Origin: Allomeiothermus silvanus DSM 9946 | Lineage (GTDB): Bacteria; Deinococcota; Deinococci; Deinococcales; Thermaceae | Direction of reading: 5' to 3' | DNA: 64,000 nt | Assembly (NCBI RefSeq): GCF_000092125.1 | Contig: NC_014212.1 | Span: 1 to 64,000 of the forward strand | In this document: one piece after another, positions 1-12,419 of the stretch | How the letters are laid out: each line of letters starts with the position of its first letter | How positions within the stretch are numbered: the first letter of the stretch is position 1 | The notes under the pieces: generated by a model | What the model was told of the DNA's origin: nothing | The model's input: the letters and a program-made list of their open reading frames with translations, nothing else | Database searches by the model: none | Made by a program: the position numbers and the translations under genes

Positions 1-20
1 ATAAGGGTTGAGCAAGGGTA

Positions 21-49
21 TTGGGTATATCCTTGGGGTGGCTTAGAAT
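21..49 (+). promoter_or_regulatory. Probable dnaA promoter
   Basis: A -35-like TTGGGT (21-26) and a -10-like TAGAAT (44-49) are separated by 17 bp, upstream of the dnaA ribosome binding site. This is motif matching only. An ATG at 21 in the dnaA frame lies inside the promoter, which argues against it as the start of dnaA. Confidence 0.5.
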
Positions 50-125
50 AATTGGGCTCTCGCGATACGGCATCAAGGGGTGCTTTTTCGCTGAACGGCG
101 CGAGAGTCGGCGGAGGGGATCAGCT

Positions 126-1445
126 TTGAGTCAGCAGACTATCTGGCAAAACGTCCTGGACTACGTACGCCAGAACATCAACGACGTGGAGTATCACACC
201 TGGTTTGAAAAGATCCGGCCCCTAGGCGTACACGGCGGGGTACTGGAACTCGGCGTGCCTACTTCCTTCGCTGGGGAGTGGATAAAGAAGCATTATGCTG
301 AGCTGATTCAAGAGGCCTTGACCCGCTTAGGAGCCCAAACCCCTCGGTTTGAACTCAAGGTAGTCCCAGGAAATCCCGTCCAGGAAGATATTTTCTCTGC
401 ACCCGTCCAAGCCCCTGCCCCCGATCCCCGATCCCGACTCAACCCCAAATACACCTTCGAAAACTTCGTGGTGGGTCAGAACAACCGCTTAGCCCACGCC
501 GCGGCCATGGCGGTTGCTGAATCGCCGGGGAAGGCGTACAATCCGCTCTTTATTTACGGGGGAGTGGGGTTAGGCAAGACGCACCTGATGCACGCCGTGG
601 GGCACTCGGTAGCGGCCCGCTTCCCTAGCTTGAGGATCGAATATGTCTCCACCGAGACCTTCACCAACGAGTTGATCAACGCCATCCGCGAGGACCGCAT
701 GACCGAGTTTCGAGAGCGCTATCGTTCGGTGGATCTGCTCCTTGTGGATGACATCCAGTTCGTAGCAGGCAAGGAGCGTACCCAGGAGGAGTTTTTTCAT
801 ACCTTCAATGCGCTTTATGAAGCGCACAAACAGATCATCCTATCCTCCGACCGCCCTCCCAAGGATATTCTCACCCTCGAGGCCCGGCTGCGGAGCCGCT
901 TCGAATGGGGACTCATTACCGATATCCAGCCACCCGAACTCGAGACCCGCATAGCTATTCTCAAAATGAATTCTGAATATCGGAGCATGCGCATCCCCGA
1001 GGAAGTGCTCGAGTATATTGCGCGTCAGGTCACCTCCAACATCCGCGAGTTGGAGGGGGCACTCATGCGGGTAATCGCCTATGCGTCGTTAAATGGAGTA
1101 GAGATCACTAAGAACGTAGCCGCCCGGGCGCTCTCAGATGTATTCACAGCCCGCGAAACCGATTTCAGCCCCGATGATATCCTGCGGGCGGTAGCGGATC
1201 ACTATGGGTTACGAACCGACGAACTCAAGGGGGCCGGTCGCCGCAAAGAGGTGGTGATCCCCCGGCAAATAGCTATGTTCCTGATCCGCGAACTCACCCA
1301 GTCCTCGCTTCCCGAGATCGGGCAGTTCTTCGATGGACGGGATCATACCACCGTGCTCTACGCTATCCAAAAAGTTCAGGAGTTGGCAGATAGCGATCCC
1401 AGCATTCAACAAACCTTACGCAGTATCAAGGAGCGGCTGGGGTAG
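126..1445 (+). CDS. dnaA: Chromosomal replication initiator DnaA
   Basis: DnaA binds DnaA boxes at oriC, oligomerises with ATP and opens the duplex. The start is placed at TTG 126 because GGAGGGG lies 7 nt upstream (112-118) and the protein then begins [11 protein letters not shown], giving 439 aa, close to the usual length. An upstream in-frame ATG at 21 would add 35 unconserved residues. Domain I is residues 1 to about 80. The AAA+ domain has Walker [10 protein letters not shown] (about 143-151) and Walker [10 protein letters not shown] (about 203-211). The C-terminal DNA-binding domain carries the signature [10 protein letters not shown] (about 404-413). It is followed by the origin and dnaN on the same strand, the common bacterial order. 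The identification is secure. Confidence 0.98.
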   Translation: MSQQTIWQNVLDYVRQNINDVEYHTWFEKIRPLGVHGGVLELGVPTSFAGEWIKKHYAELIQEALTRLGAQTPRFELKVVPGNPVQEDIFSAPVQAPAPDPRSRLNPKYTFENFVVGQNNRLAHAAAMAVAESPGKAYNPLFIYGGVGLGKTHLMHAVGHSVAARFPSLRIEYVSTETFTNELINAIREDRMTEFRERYRSVDLLLVDDIQFVAGKERTQEEFFHTFNALYEAHKQIILSSDRPPKDILTLEARLRSRFEWGLITDIQPPELETRIAILKMNSEYRSMRIPEEVLEYIARQVTSNIRELEGALMRVIAYASLNGVEITKNVAARALSDVFTARETDFSPDDILRAVADHYGLRTDELKGAGRRKEVVIPRQIAMFLIRELTQSSLPEIGQFFDGRDHTTVLYAIQKVQELADSDPSIQQTLRSIKERLG

Positions 1446-1462
1446 GGGAGAGGTGCTAAGGC

Positions 1463-1720
1463 TGTGGATAACTCTGTGGATAAGCTGTGGATAACCCTGT
1501 GGATATGGCTGTGGATAAAGGTCAGGAAAAGTGGCTTGTGGACAACACCTGGAGTTATTCACACTCTATCCACAGGAAGGGACGAGTTATCCACAGCACT
1601 TATCCACAGGCAACTCTCGATAACCATCTACTTTTAAGAGGTTTTCCACACTATCCACAGGCCCTACTATTACTACTACTATCTTTTTAAAGTCTTTAAG
1701 AGAAGAAGTTAGTTCTTTAA
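1463..1720. other. oriC: Chromosomal replication origin oriC (DnaA-box cluster and unwinding element)
   Basis: The whole dnaA-dnaN gap (290 bp) is an origin. Reverse-oriented TGTGGATAA-type boxes lie at 1463-1471, 1475-1483, 1486-1494, 1498-1506 (final T), 1510-1518 and 1537-1545 (TGTGGACAA). Forward TTATCCACA-type boxes lie at 1555-1563 (TTATTCACA), 1566-1574 (CTATCCACA), 1587-1595, 1600-1608, 1642-1650 (TTTTCCACA) and 1651-1659 (CTATCCACA). The orientation switches in the middle, with six boxes each way. An AT-rich stretch, about 1664-1720, follows and is the likely duplex unwinding element. It ends at the dnaN ribosome binding site. Confidence 0.93.
1664..1683 (-). other. DnaA-trio element of the unwinding region
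   Basis: On the plus strand CTA CTA TTA CTA CTA CTA runs without interruption from 1664 to 1681. Its complement is six 3'-(G/A)AT-5' trios, the single-strand DnaA-binding element defined in Bacillus subtilis. It follows the last two DnaA boxes (1642-1659) after a four-base GC-rich spacer, the geometry expected for loading of DnaA onto one melted strand. The motif is read directly; the function is inferred by analogy. Confidence 0.75.
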
Positions 1721-1735
1721 GGAGGCTAGACGCGA

Positions 1736-2836
1736 ATGGAAGTGCGTATCCCAAAAAGAACCTTGGCGGAAGGACTCGGGATCCTCGAGCGGGTCATCCC
1801 TAGCCGCAGTAGCAACCCTATCCTGACCTACCTCCCTATCGAACTGGGCAACAAAGGCCTGGTGATCAAAGGAACCAACGGTGAGATTGACCTGGAGGTA
1901 CACCTTCCTGCGGAAACTCAAGGGGAGGGACACGTGCTCGTCCCCGCGCAACCTTTTTTTCAGATCGTGCGGAGCCTGCCCGGGGAGCTAGTGGAAATGG
2001 TGATTAAGAATGTGTCATCCGCAGGGGGTGGGATGGAACTGTCTTCGGCTAATTTTCGCACCCAACTCTCCACCGCCAGCCCGGAGGGCTATCCTGAACT
2101 TTCCTTTCTCAGTCAAAGTGAGGAACGGCTCCCTGCGGCCAAGCTGGCCCAGGCTATCACCCAAGTCCGCTATGCGGCTAGCACCGAGGAGTACCGGGCT
2201 ATCTTCCGTGGGGTACAGCTCGAGCTATCCCCCAAGGGTTTACGGGCGGTGGCCTCGGACGGGTTCCGCCTCTCCCGCTACGACCTGCCGATGCACTTGG
2301 TCTCGAGCCGCAAGTTCGTGATCCCTGCTAAGAGCGCTGATGAAATCGTACGGGTGTTCAAGGATACCGAGGGCGAGGTCAGCCTGGGGGTAGGGGAGGG
2401 TAGCCTGACCCTGATTGGGGAGGCCGTGCGGATGTCGGTAAAGCTGATGGAAGGGGAGTTCCCCGACTATGGGCGGGTCATCCCCCAGAGTTTCATCCTG
2501 GAAGCTACACTCTCAGCTGAACGTTTGCGCGAGAGCCTCAAGCGAGTAGCCGTGCTCTCTGACCGGAACAACCACCGAGTGGATCTGCTGTTTGCCCAGG
2601 ACCGTCTGGAGATGGTCTCGGAGGGCGATTACGGCCAGGGGCGCGAGGAGATCGCCTTGGAGGCCGTTGGCGAGCCCCAACTGATGGTGGCCTTTAACGC
2701 CCAATACCTGATCGACGCGCTCTCTCCCATCGAAGGGACCGTCCGGCTCAAACTCTCGGGTCCAACCAGCCCCAGCGTGGTGGAGTCGGTGGAGGACCCC
2801 GGTTACTTGGCGGTAGTCGTACCGCTAAGGGTTTGA
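1736..2836 (+). CDS. dnaN: DNA polymerase III beta subunit (sliding clamp)
   Basis: The clamp forms a dimeric ring that tethers DNA polymerase III to DNA. The 366 aa protein starts MEVRIPKRTLAEGLGILERV and ends in a hydrophobic strand typical of the family (YLAVVVPLRV). Length fits three repeated clamp domains of about 120 residues. The ATG has a strong AAGGAGG at 1719-1725, 10 nt upstream. It sits immediately after oriC, in the usual dnaA-dnaN order. recF, often next in other bacteria, is instead near 55 kb. Confidence 0.97.
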   Translation: MEVRIPKRTLAEGLGILERVIPSRSSNPILTYLPIELGNKGLVIKGTNGEIDLEVHLPAETQGEGHVLVPAQPFFQIVRSLPGELVEMVIKNVSSAGGGMELSSANFRTQLSTASPEGYPELSFLSQSEERLPAAKLAQAITQVRYAASTEEYRAIFRGVQLELSPKGLRAVASDGFRLSRYDLPMHLVSSRKFVIPAKSADEIVRVFKDTEGEVSLGVGEGSLTLIGEAVRMSVKLMEGEFPDYGRVIPQSFILEATLSAERLRESLKRVAVLSDRNNHRVDLLFAQDRLEMVSEGDYGQGREEIALEAVGEPQLMVAFNAQYLIDALSPIEGTVRLKLSGPTSPSVVESVEDPGYLAVVVPLRV

Positions 2837-2861
2837 GCCTGCCTAAGGCCTGAGGGTGTAG

Positions 2862-5616
<2,755 letters not shown>

Positions 5617-5652
5617 GTCGTCCTGCCTACGACAAACCTACGCTGGAGATAC

Positions 5653-6954
5653 TTAGCTCCGCCCTCGAGCCCGCACCCGCATCTTGAGCCCCCCGCCGAC
5701 CCAGAGGGTGAAGTTGGGTTCCGGCTTGATCTGGGGGGACTGGGCCAGCTCGAGATCGAAGCGTTGCAGGGTGGTCGCCACGATGATCTTGAACTCGGTG
5801 GTGGCGAAGCTTTGCCCGGTGCAGACCCGTGGCCCCAGGCTGAAGGGGAAGTAGGCCCCGCGGGGTAGCTGCTTCTCAAACTCGGCTGTCCAGCGCTCGG
5901 GGATGAACTCGTCGGGGTGCTCGAAGAAGCGCGGATCGCGGTGGGTGGCCCATTGGCAGAGCACTATCTGGGTCTTGGGAGGGAGTTTCATCCCCCCTAG
6001 CTCGAGTTCTTCCACGGTTTCCCTGCCGATGACCCACACCGGGGGGTAGAGCCTAAGGGCTTCCTTAAACACCTGATCTAGGTAGGGGAGGCGGTGCAAG
6101 TTTTCAAAATTGGGTAACTCGCCCAGGGCGTCTACCTCGGCCTGCAGCTTAGCCTTGACCTCGGGGTGTTGGTCAAGCAGATACCAGGTCCAGATCAAAG
6201 CGTTGGCGGTGGTCTCGAGGCCCGCGGTGATGATCGTCAGCACCTCGTCACGCAGTTGCCGCTCGCTCATCTGCACGCCGGGTTGTTGCTGGGCTTCCAT
6301 CAACATCGACAGGAGGTCGTCGCCCAAATCCCCCCGTTCGCGGCGGAAGGCGATGTGCCGCTGCACCATATCGTTGAGCGCCCGCACCACCCGAACCCCC
6401 GCGCGGTTTAGAGAGGGCGTCCAGTGGGGGTCGGTGAACCATCCGTGGATCATGCGGCCCACCACCTGCTGCCCTAATACGATGGCTTGGTGCATGATCT
6501 CGCGATCATCTTTAGCTTCCACATTAAACATGCACTTGGCCACGACGCGAAGGGTGAGGGCGTTCATATCCTCGTCGATGCGGCGCACCTCCCCGTCCTG
6601 CCATTCCTCGAGCATTTCCAAAGTAAAACGGGACATCACCTCGGCGTAGCCCAAAAGGCGCTTGTAGTGGAAGGCAGGGCGGATAAGGCGGCTTTGCTGC
6701 TTCCAAAACTCACCTTCGCTTACCAAGATGCCGTGACCCATTCCCCCCGCGAAGGCCCGGGTCATCTCAGATTTGTGAAACTTATCAGCCCGTTCAATGA
6801 GCACTTCGCGGATCAGGTCGGGGTGATTGAGAAAGACGATCTCTTGGCCAGAAGCGAAGCGAAAGGTGGTGATACTGGGGCTATTGCGGGAAAGCTCAAT
6901 AAAAAATCGCAGAGGGTCTTTACGCAGCTCGAGGTCATTGGGATCAAATGCCAT
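5653..6954 (-). CDS. Cytochrome P450, possibly a carotenoid hydroxylase
   Basis: A heme-thiolate monooxygenase of 433 aa. The I-helix oxygen-activation motif AGLETT, the ExxR motif EALR within KEALRLYPP, the PERW region, and the heme-binding loop FSLGPRVCTG with ligand Cys378 are all present. Thermus has one well-known P450, CYP175A1, a beta-carotene hydroxylase of 389 aa; this protein resembles it in architecture but is about 45 residues longer, so orthology is not claimed. There is no membrane anchor and no fused reductase, so separate electron-transfer partners are needed. It is transcribed toward pyk. A prenyl synthase and dxs occur elsewhere in the window. Confidence 0.93.
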   Translation of the reverse strand: MAFDPNDLELRKDPLRFFIELSRNSPSITTFRFASGQEIVFLNHPDLIREVLIERADKFHKSEMTRAFAGGMGHGILVSEGEFWKQQSRLIRPAFHYKRLLGYAEVMSRFTLEMLEEWQDGEVRRIDEDMNALTLRVVAKCMFNVEAKDDREIMHQAIVLGQQVVGRMIHGWFTDPHWTPSLNRAGVRVVRALNDMVQRHIAFRRERGDLGDDLLSMLMEAQQQPGVQMSERQLRDEVLTIITAGLETTANALIWTWYLLDQHPEVKAKLQAEVDALGELPNFENLHRLPYLDQVFKEALRLYPPVWVIGRETVEELELGGMKLPPKTQIVLCQWATHRDPRFFEHPDEFIPERWTAEFEKQLPRGAYFPFSLGPRVCTGQSFATTEFKIIVATTLQRFDLELAQSPQIKPEPNFTLWVGGGLKMRVRARGRS

Positions 6955-6963
6955 ATCCGCATA

Positions 6964-6991
6964 AGTCTACCCTTTTGGGTATATCCCTCAA
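6964..6991 (-). promoter_or_regulatory. P450 promoter, near-leaderless
   Basis: On the minus strand TTGAGG (6986-6991) and TAGACT (6964-6969) are 16 bp apart. The -10 ends 9 nt before the ATG at 6954, so transcription should begin within a few bases of the start codon. No ribosome binding site is visible in that space, in line with a leaderless or nearly leaderless mRNA. Confidence 0.6.
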
Positions 6992-7071
6992 AGGCGATAT
7001 AGACCCTTTCACTTAGGTGGGCAATAACCTCCTGCGGGATGTGTTCCTAGAAAAACGCATCTTAGCAAAAG

Positions 7072-7096
7072 AAAAACCCGCCCCTTGCGGGACGGG
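7072..7096 (-). terminator. Intrinsic terminator of the 16S rRNA transcript
   Basis: Read on the minus strand, CCCGTCCC and GGGGCGGG pair around a GCAA loop (one G-T pair) and are followed by TTTTTC. It lies about 95 nt past the 3' end of the 16S gene, the right position and orientation to end that transcript. This supports a monocistronic 16S unit. Confidence 0.85.
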
Positions 7097-7189
7097 TCTG
7101 GAATCTTGCGCGGGTTAGGCGAGATGCTTTGAGAAGCCACCCTCAAAGCGCATAACGCATCTGCCGAAGCATTTGCGTAAGGTCTCCTT

Positions 7190-8685
<1,496 letters not shown>

Positions 8686-8735
8686 GAACGCGGTTTTTAA
8701 CCGCATTGATTACCCAAAGGATTGGGATTGTGGCT

Positions 8736-9893
8736 TTATTGGTTCCTAACCCGTGCTTTCAAGATTCCCGCATCACCTTTAGGCGACGCAAAGAAGAGGG
8801 TATCAAAGGGGAAGGGATATGTCAAGGGGTTGTAATCGGTCAACACATTTGAGACTCTTTGAGGAACCGACTCCTCTTGCATCTTAGCCAAAAACTCCAG
8901 CGGAGCAAGACCCCCCAGGGCCATGTGAGGCCTTCGGCGGTTGTAGTAGTCCAGGTAGGTATCCAGCTCTGCCTGCAGCTCGCTGAGCGGGGTGGGCAAA
9001 GGCCGGGTGTAGAACTCCTCCTTGAAGGTCCGCTGCATCCGCTCCACGTGACCATTGAGTTTAGGACTCCTCGGCGGTAGCACAAACAAGGCAATCCCCA
9101 GAGCACAGCAGGCCTCCTCAAACTCGGCCATGAACTCGCTGCCCCCATCCACCTGGATGGCCCGGATGGGAAAAGGGGCCCTGGCCAGAAGCAAGGACAA
9201 GAACCCCTCAGAAAGCTTAGCCGTGGCCCGGCTGTGCACCTCCGCCAGGACAAACCGGCTATGGAGGTCAATCGCCGAGAAGTGCTTGACCATGCTTCCC
9301 GGTCCTAAGGTCAGGGTGAGGGTGTCCACCTGGACCAGGTCCCCAGGAGCCCTGGCCTCGTATCCTCGGGGCTTCCTTTTGGCGTAGGGCCGGTTTACCC
9401 TTCGCTTTAGCTTCCCTCTTTGAGTCCGGGCCAGGTAGCCGGCCACGCTCTCGATACGTCGGTGCTTCTCCAGGTAGGCCAGGATGCGCCCCACCGTGCG
9501 TTCGCTCATCTGGAAACCCTCCTTGCGGAGGGTAAGCCAGATGGACCAGCGTCCCCAGGTGGGGTTTTCCTTGCGGAGAGTTTCTATTCTAATGAGCAGC
9601 CCTGGGGTCCAGTGGACCTTTGTGCGCAGGTGCTTAGGGCGGCGGGAGCGGGGTTTGAGTCCAGCCAGGCCCTTTTCTTTTAGGGCTTTTTGCCAGCGGT
9701 GGTAGGTGGCCCGGCTGATCCCGACCAGGTCCTGGATCTCCTTCCAGCTCTTTTTACTTTCACGCAGGGCTTTGACCAGTCGGAGCTTGCGCAGACGTTC
9801 CTGGACCTCTGGGTCGCTTGCGTTGGCCTCGGCCAGCCTCTGTGCTTGTCTAGCGCCTCTCCATATCTCTCGGCCAACGGTGGTAAACTGCAC
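8736..9893 (-). CDS. IS481-like transposase (HTH plus rve integrase core), C-terminus extended into host DNA
   Basis: The N-terminal half has helix-turn-helix segments (SWKEIQDLVGISRATYHRW) and the second half is a retroviral-type integrase core: first Asp in LVQVDTL, second Asp in IQVDGGSEF, and Glu in NGHVERMQRTFKEE. The start is GTG with GGAGG 8 nt upstream. The reading frame has no stop inside the element: it crosses the left terminal repeat, then the 16S promoter, and ends in the 16S leader, adding about 36 residues encoded by host DNA. Whether the native protein ended within the terminal repeat cannot be told without another copy. Confidence 0.88.
   Translation of the reverse strand: MQFTTVGREIWRGARQAQRLAEANASDPEVQERLRKLRLVKALRESKKSWKEIQDLVGISRATYHRWQKALKEKGLAGLKPRSRRPKHLRTKVHWTPGLLIRIETLRKENPTWGRWSIWLTLRKEGFQMSERTVGRILAYLEKHRRIESVAGYLARTQRGKLKRRVNRPYAKRKPRGYEARAPGDLVQVDTLTLTLGPGSMVKHFSAIDLHSRFVLAEVHSRATAKLSEGFLSLLLARAPFPIRAIQVDGGSEFMAEFEEACCALGIALFVLPPRSPKLNGHVERMQRTFKEEFYTRPLPTPLSELQAELDTYLDYYNRRRPHMALGGLAPLEFLAKMQEESVPQRVSNVLTDYNPLTYPFPFDTLFFASPKGDAGILKARVRNQ
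8797..8825 (-). promoter_or_regulatory. 16S rRNA promoter
   Basis: On the minus strand a perfect TTGACA (8820-8825) and TACCCT (8797-8802) are separated by exactly 17 bp. The leader of about 105 nt that follows contains a small hairpin (stem 8690-8695 with 8699-8704). The left terminal repeat of an IS481-like element begins at about 8842, only 16 bp upstream of the -35 box, so any native upstream (UP) element has been displaced by IS sequence. Confidence 0.8.
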
Positions 9894-9956
9894 CTGGGGA
9901 ACCTCCTTTCCTGGTCGGTTCCCCTCTTTTTATCCCAGCTTAGAGTCTCACATGTG

Positions 9957-11048
9957 TAGGAGTTACGCAGTTGCAGTTGACTGGACATTCTTCTGTGTGC
10001 TAGGAGGAGAGTGCTTAGCCAAGCTTCTCCAAAGGGGGTGATGCCCATGAACCCACCGAAGTGCGATGACCTGGACTACATCCACTTTCTCATCGCCGCT
10101 CAGCGGGTCTTCACCTGTACCGAGGCCGCTCGCTGTAGTCCAAAGGAGAAGAGCCCTCCCGCCCATGATGCCTTTACCCGCCTGCTGCAAAGACAGCCGC
10201 CCGACACGGCGGCGCTGTGGCAGGAGGCCAAGGCCTTCGTGAAGCTCAGGGAGGGGCTGCTGATCCTGGACGACACCACCCTGGATAAGCCCTACGCTCG
10301 GGACATGGATCTGGTGAGTTACCACTGGAGCGGCAAACACCAAAGGGTGGTTAGGGGCATCGCCCTCATGACCCTGCTGTGGACGGAGGGGCAGGCCCTG
10401 ATCCCCTGCGACTTTCGGGTCTACGACAAGCCCCAGGATGGGAAGAGCAAAAACGACCACTTTCAGACCATGCTCCAGAAAGCGAAGGAGCGGGGGTTTC
10501 AGCCGGAATATGTCCTGATGGACAGCTGGTATGCCAGCTTGGAGAACCTCAAGGCCATAGTCAGCTTTGGCTGGCGGTTTCTGACGCGGCTGAAGGGCAA
10601 CCGCCTGGTCAACCCGGAGGGGAAGGGAAATGTACCCATCCGTGAGGTGGAAATCCCTGGGGAGGGGAGGGTGGTTCATCTTCGGGGTTTTGGGTTCGTG
10701 AGGGTGTTCCGAACGCTCTCCAAGGACGGGGAGGCGGAGTACTGGGCCACGAACCATCTGGGGATGAGCGAAGAGAAGCGGGCGGAGTTAGAGCGGCAAG
10801 GATGGGGGATCGAAGTGTACCATCGGGGGCTCAAGCAGTGCTGTGGGGTGGAGCGGGCCCAGGTGAGGAAGGCGGTCTCCATCCTGCGGCACCTCCTCCT
10901 GGCTTTGCGGGCCTTCCTCCGGCTGGAGGTCTACCGGCTGCGCAGGGGGGTGAGCTGGTACGAGGCCAAGGCGTCCATTGTTCGCGAGGCAATACGAAGT
11001 TATCTCGCCCATCCCCTCCACATCCTTCAGCCAACTGCGTAAGTCCTA
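9957..11048. mobile_element. IS701/IS4-like insertion sequence, copy 1
   Basis: A 1092-bp element bounded by inverted repeats TAGGAGTTACGCAGTTG (left) and TAGGACTTACGCAGTTG (right, read inward). A 5-bp target duplication ATGTG flanks it (9952-9956 and 11049-11053). It sits within the right terminal repeat of the IS481-like element. An apparently identical copy in inverted orientation is at 20974-22065. Family placement is by the transposase and is tentative. Confidence 0.92.
10047..11042 (+). CDS. IS701/IS4-like DDE transposase, copy 1
   Basis: A transposase of 331 aa if started at ATG 10047 (MNPPKCDDLDYIHF), which has an AAAGGGGG ribosome binding site about 9 nt upstream; upstream in-frame starts (10011, 10041) are possible. 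The RNase H-like DDE core shows LILDDTTLDKPY (first Asp), VLMDSWYAS (second Asp) and GIEVYHRGLKQCCGVE (Glu region). The stop codon lies inside the right terminal repeat. Its translation is identical to that of the second copy, so movement has been recent. Confidence 0.93.
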   Translation: MNPPKCDDLDYIHFLIAAQRVFTCTEAARCSPKEKSPPAHDAFTRLLQRQPPDTAALWQEAKAFVKLREGLLILDDTTLDKPYARDMDLVSYHWSGKHQRVVRGIALMTLLWTEGQALIPCDFRVYDKPQDGKSKNDHFQTMLQKAKERGFQPEYVLMDSWYASLENLKAIVSFGWRFLTRLKGNRLVNPEGKGNVPIREVEIPGEGRVVHLRGFGFVRVFRTLSKDGEAEYWATNHLGMSEEKRAELERQGWGIEVYHRGLKQCCGVERAQVRKAVSILRHLLLALRAFLRLEVYRLRRGVSWYEAKASIVREAIRSYLAHPLHILQPTA

Positions 11049-11151
11049 ATGTGTTTGTCCGGGTTCAGGGGTGCTCGGCAGGGGTAATCTTATAAAAGCG
11101 GTCTTTGCCGGGGTTTCGTCGGGGCTGGCCTCCAGGGTTAGGATGGATGCC

Positions 11152-11874
11152 ATGGACCTGCTGGTCATTGTGCCTCACCCCGACGACGAGGTATTCGGGG
11201 CTGGAGGAACCCTCATTCAGTATGCCGAGCGGGGCCTCGAGACCGGCCTCATCACCCTGACTAAAGGTGAGGCCGGGCGTACCCTAGGGCTTTGTGCGCC
11301 GGAGAAACTCGCTGAGTTCCGGGCAGAAGAGCTGCGACGGTCGGTGGAGGTGCTCAAGATCGGTCACCTCGAGCTGTATGGCTTCCCTAACGCGCGGCCT
11401 TTGGTCGTTCGGGAAGGTGAGGCTCGCGGGGCGGGGTTTGTCACCACCGCTGGGGTAGCGGATCACCCGGAGATCGCCGATCTCTTGCTATGGCGCTTGG
11501 AGGTGCTGCGCCCCCGCGCCATCATTACCTTCGCACCTAATGGCTCTAACGGTCACCCCGATCATGTGGCCACCCACCGCTGGGTCAAACGGGCGGTGGA
11601 GCGCTCAGGCCGGAGGATTTCCCTCTTCTACTACGCCCCGCTCAAACCCTTGCCCGAATTTGCTGAAGGCTGGCTACCTCCCACCCATATTCGCCAAATT
11701 CCCCGCGAGGTACTTGTCCAAAAGCTGCGCGCGATGGCCCAGCATAAGACCCAAGCGCTCTCGGTGCTACAGTTTATGGACCGGTTTGCCGAACGCCTGT
11801 ACCTCGAGAGCTTTCACTTGGCCGGTTACGAGGGGCCTATCCAGGACGAACTGCTTTGGTACGCCAGGCCCTGA
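11152..11874 (+). CDS. PIG-L/LmbE-family deacetylase, candidate BshB
   Basis: A zinc-dependent N-acetylglucosamine deacetylase-family protein. The metal-binding motif PHPDDE is at residues 9-14 and HPDH later on; the region TKGEAGRTLG and the Asn-Ala-Arg segment fit BshB-type enzymes, which deacetylate GlcNAc-malate in bacillithiol synthesis. Bacillithiol is known from Thermus, so BshB is a reasonable but unproven assignment; other PIG-L substrates are possible. The start at 11152 (MDLLVIVPHPDDE, 240 aa) has TTAGGA upstream; in-frame ATGs at 11143 and 11071 exist. The gene lies just after the IS cluster, which may have replaced its native upstream region. Confidence 0.85.
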   Translation: MDLLVIVPHPDDEVFGAGGTLIQYAERGLETGLITLTKGEAGRTLGLCAPEKLAEFRAEELRRSVEVLKIGHLELYGFPNARPLVVREGEARGAGFVTTAGVADHPEIADLLLWRLEVLRPRAIITFAPNGSNGHPDHVATHRWVKRAVERSGRRISLFYYAPLKPLPEFAEGWLPPTHIRQIPREVLVQKLRAMAQHKTQALSVLQFMDRFAERLYLESFHLAGYEGPIQDELLWYARP

Positions 11875-12419
11875 ACTGTTCTGCTTGGGACATACCCTGA
11901 ACCCTCGAGCGTGCAAGCGTCCTTGGCTCTCAAACTCCTTAAGGTTTTCGATAATTTTCCTCATATTGGATGATTTAATGAATTGTGCGTCGGTGGATTG
12001 TCCTGATGGGAGTGCTGTGGGGCTTAGCTTTCGCCCAGGGCTTTGGGTTTGTGTATTACATGGGGTTTACCTGGACTCCGCCCACTGACCTCACCGTGGT
12101 GCAGCAGGGGTATCCCGACACGGTGGTAAGGGGGGCTGAATTCTCGGGGCGGGACTTTACCTATCCCTGGTACTACGGAGTGCGGCTATGGTACGGCGAG
12201 GCGGCAGGACTCCGCTACGAGCTCGAGCTGATCCACCACAAACTCTACTTCGAGGGCGCTGCGGAGAATGCGGGCATCTTGAATCGGTTCACGTCCACGG
12301 ATGGGTTCAACTACTTGCTTTTCAACCTGGCTTACCCGCTGATCAACAGTTCCTTGCGGGTGGTGGGCCGGGTGGGGGCAGGGGTGATGCTGCCCCACCC
12401 CGAGACCGAGGTGCGCGGA

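Larger units (their letters stand above)
8842..11055. mobile_element. IS481-like insertion sequence, interrupted at its right end
   Basis: The terminal inverted repeats are AACACATTTGAGACTCTTTG from 8842 at the left and, read inward from the right end, AACACATGTGAGACTCTAAG. The right repeat is split: its inner part ends at 9956 and its outermost bases resume at 11049-11055, because a second IS (9957-11048) landed inside it. Without the guest and one copy of its target duplication the element is about 1.12 kb and carries one transposase gene. No target-site duplication could be recognised outside it, so either the ends are off by a few bases or flanking DNA has been rearranged. Confidence 0.75.

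Noticed and set aside
8842-9956. A target-site duplication around the IS481-like element
   Set aside because: The flanks (…CGGTC at the left and TGTCC… at the right after removing the nested element) are not identical at any reasonable choice of ends.
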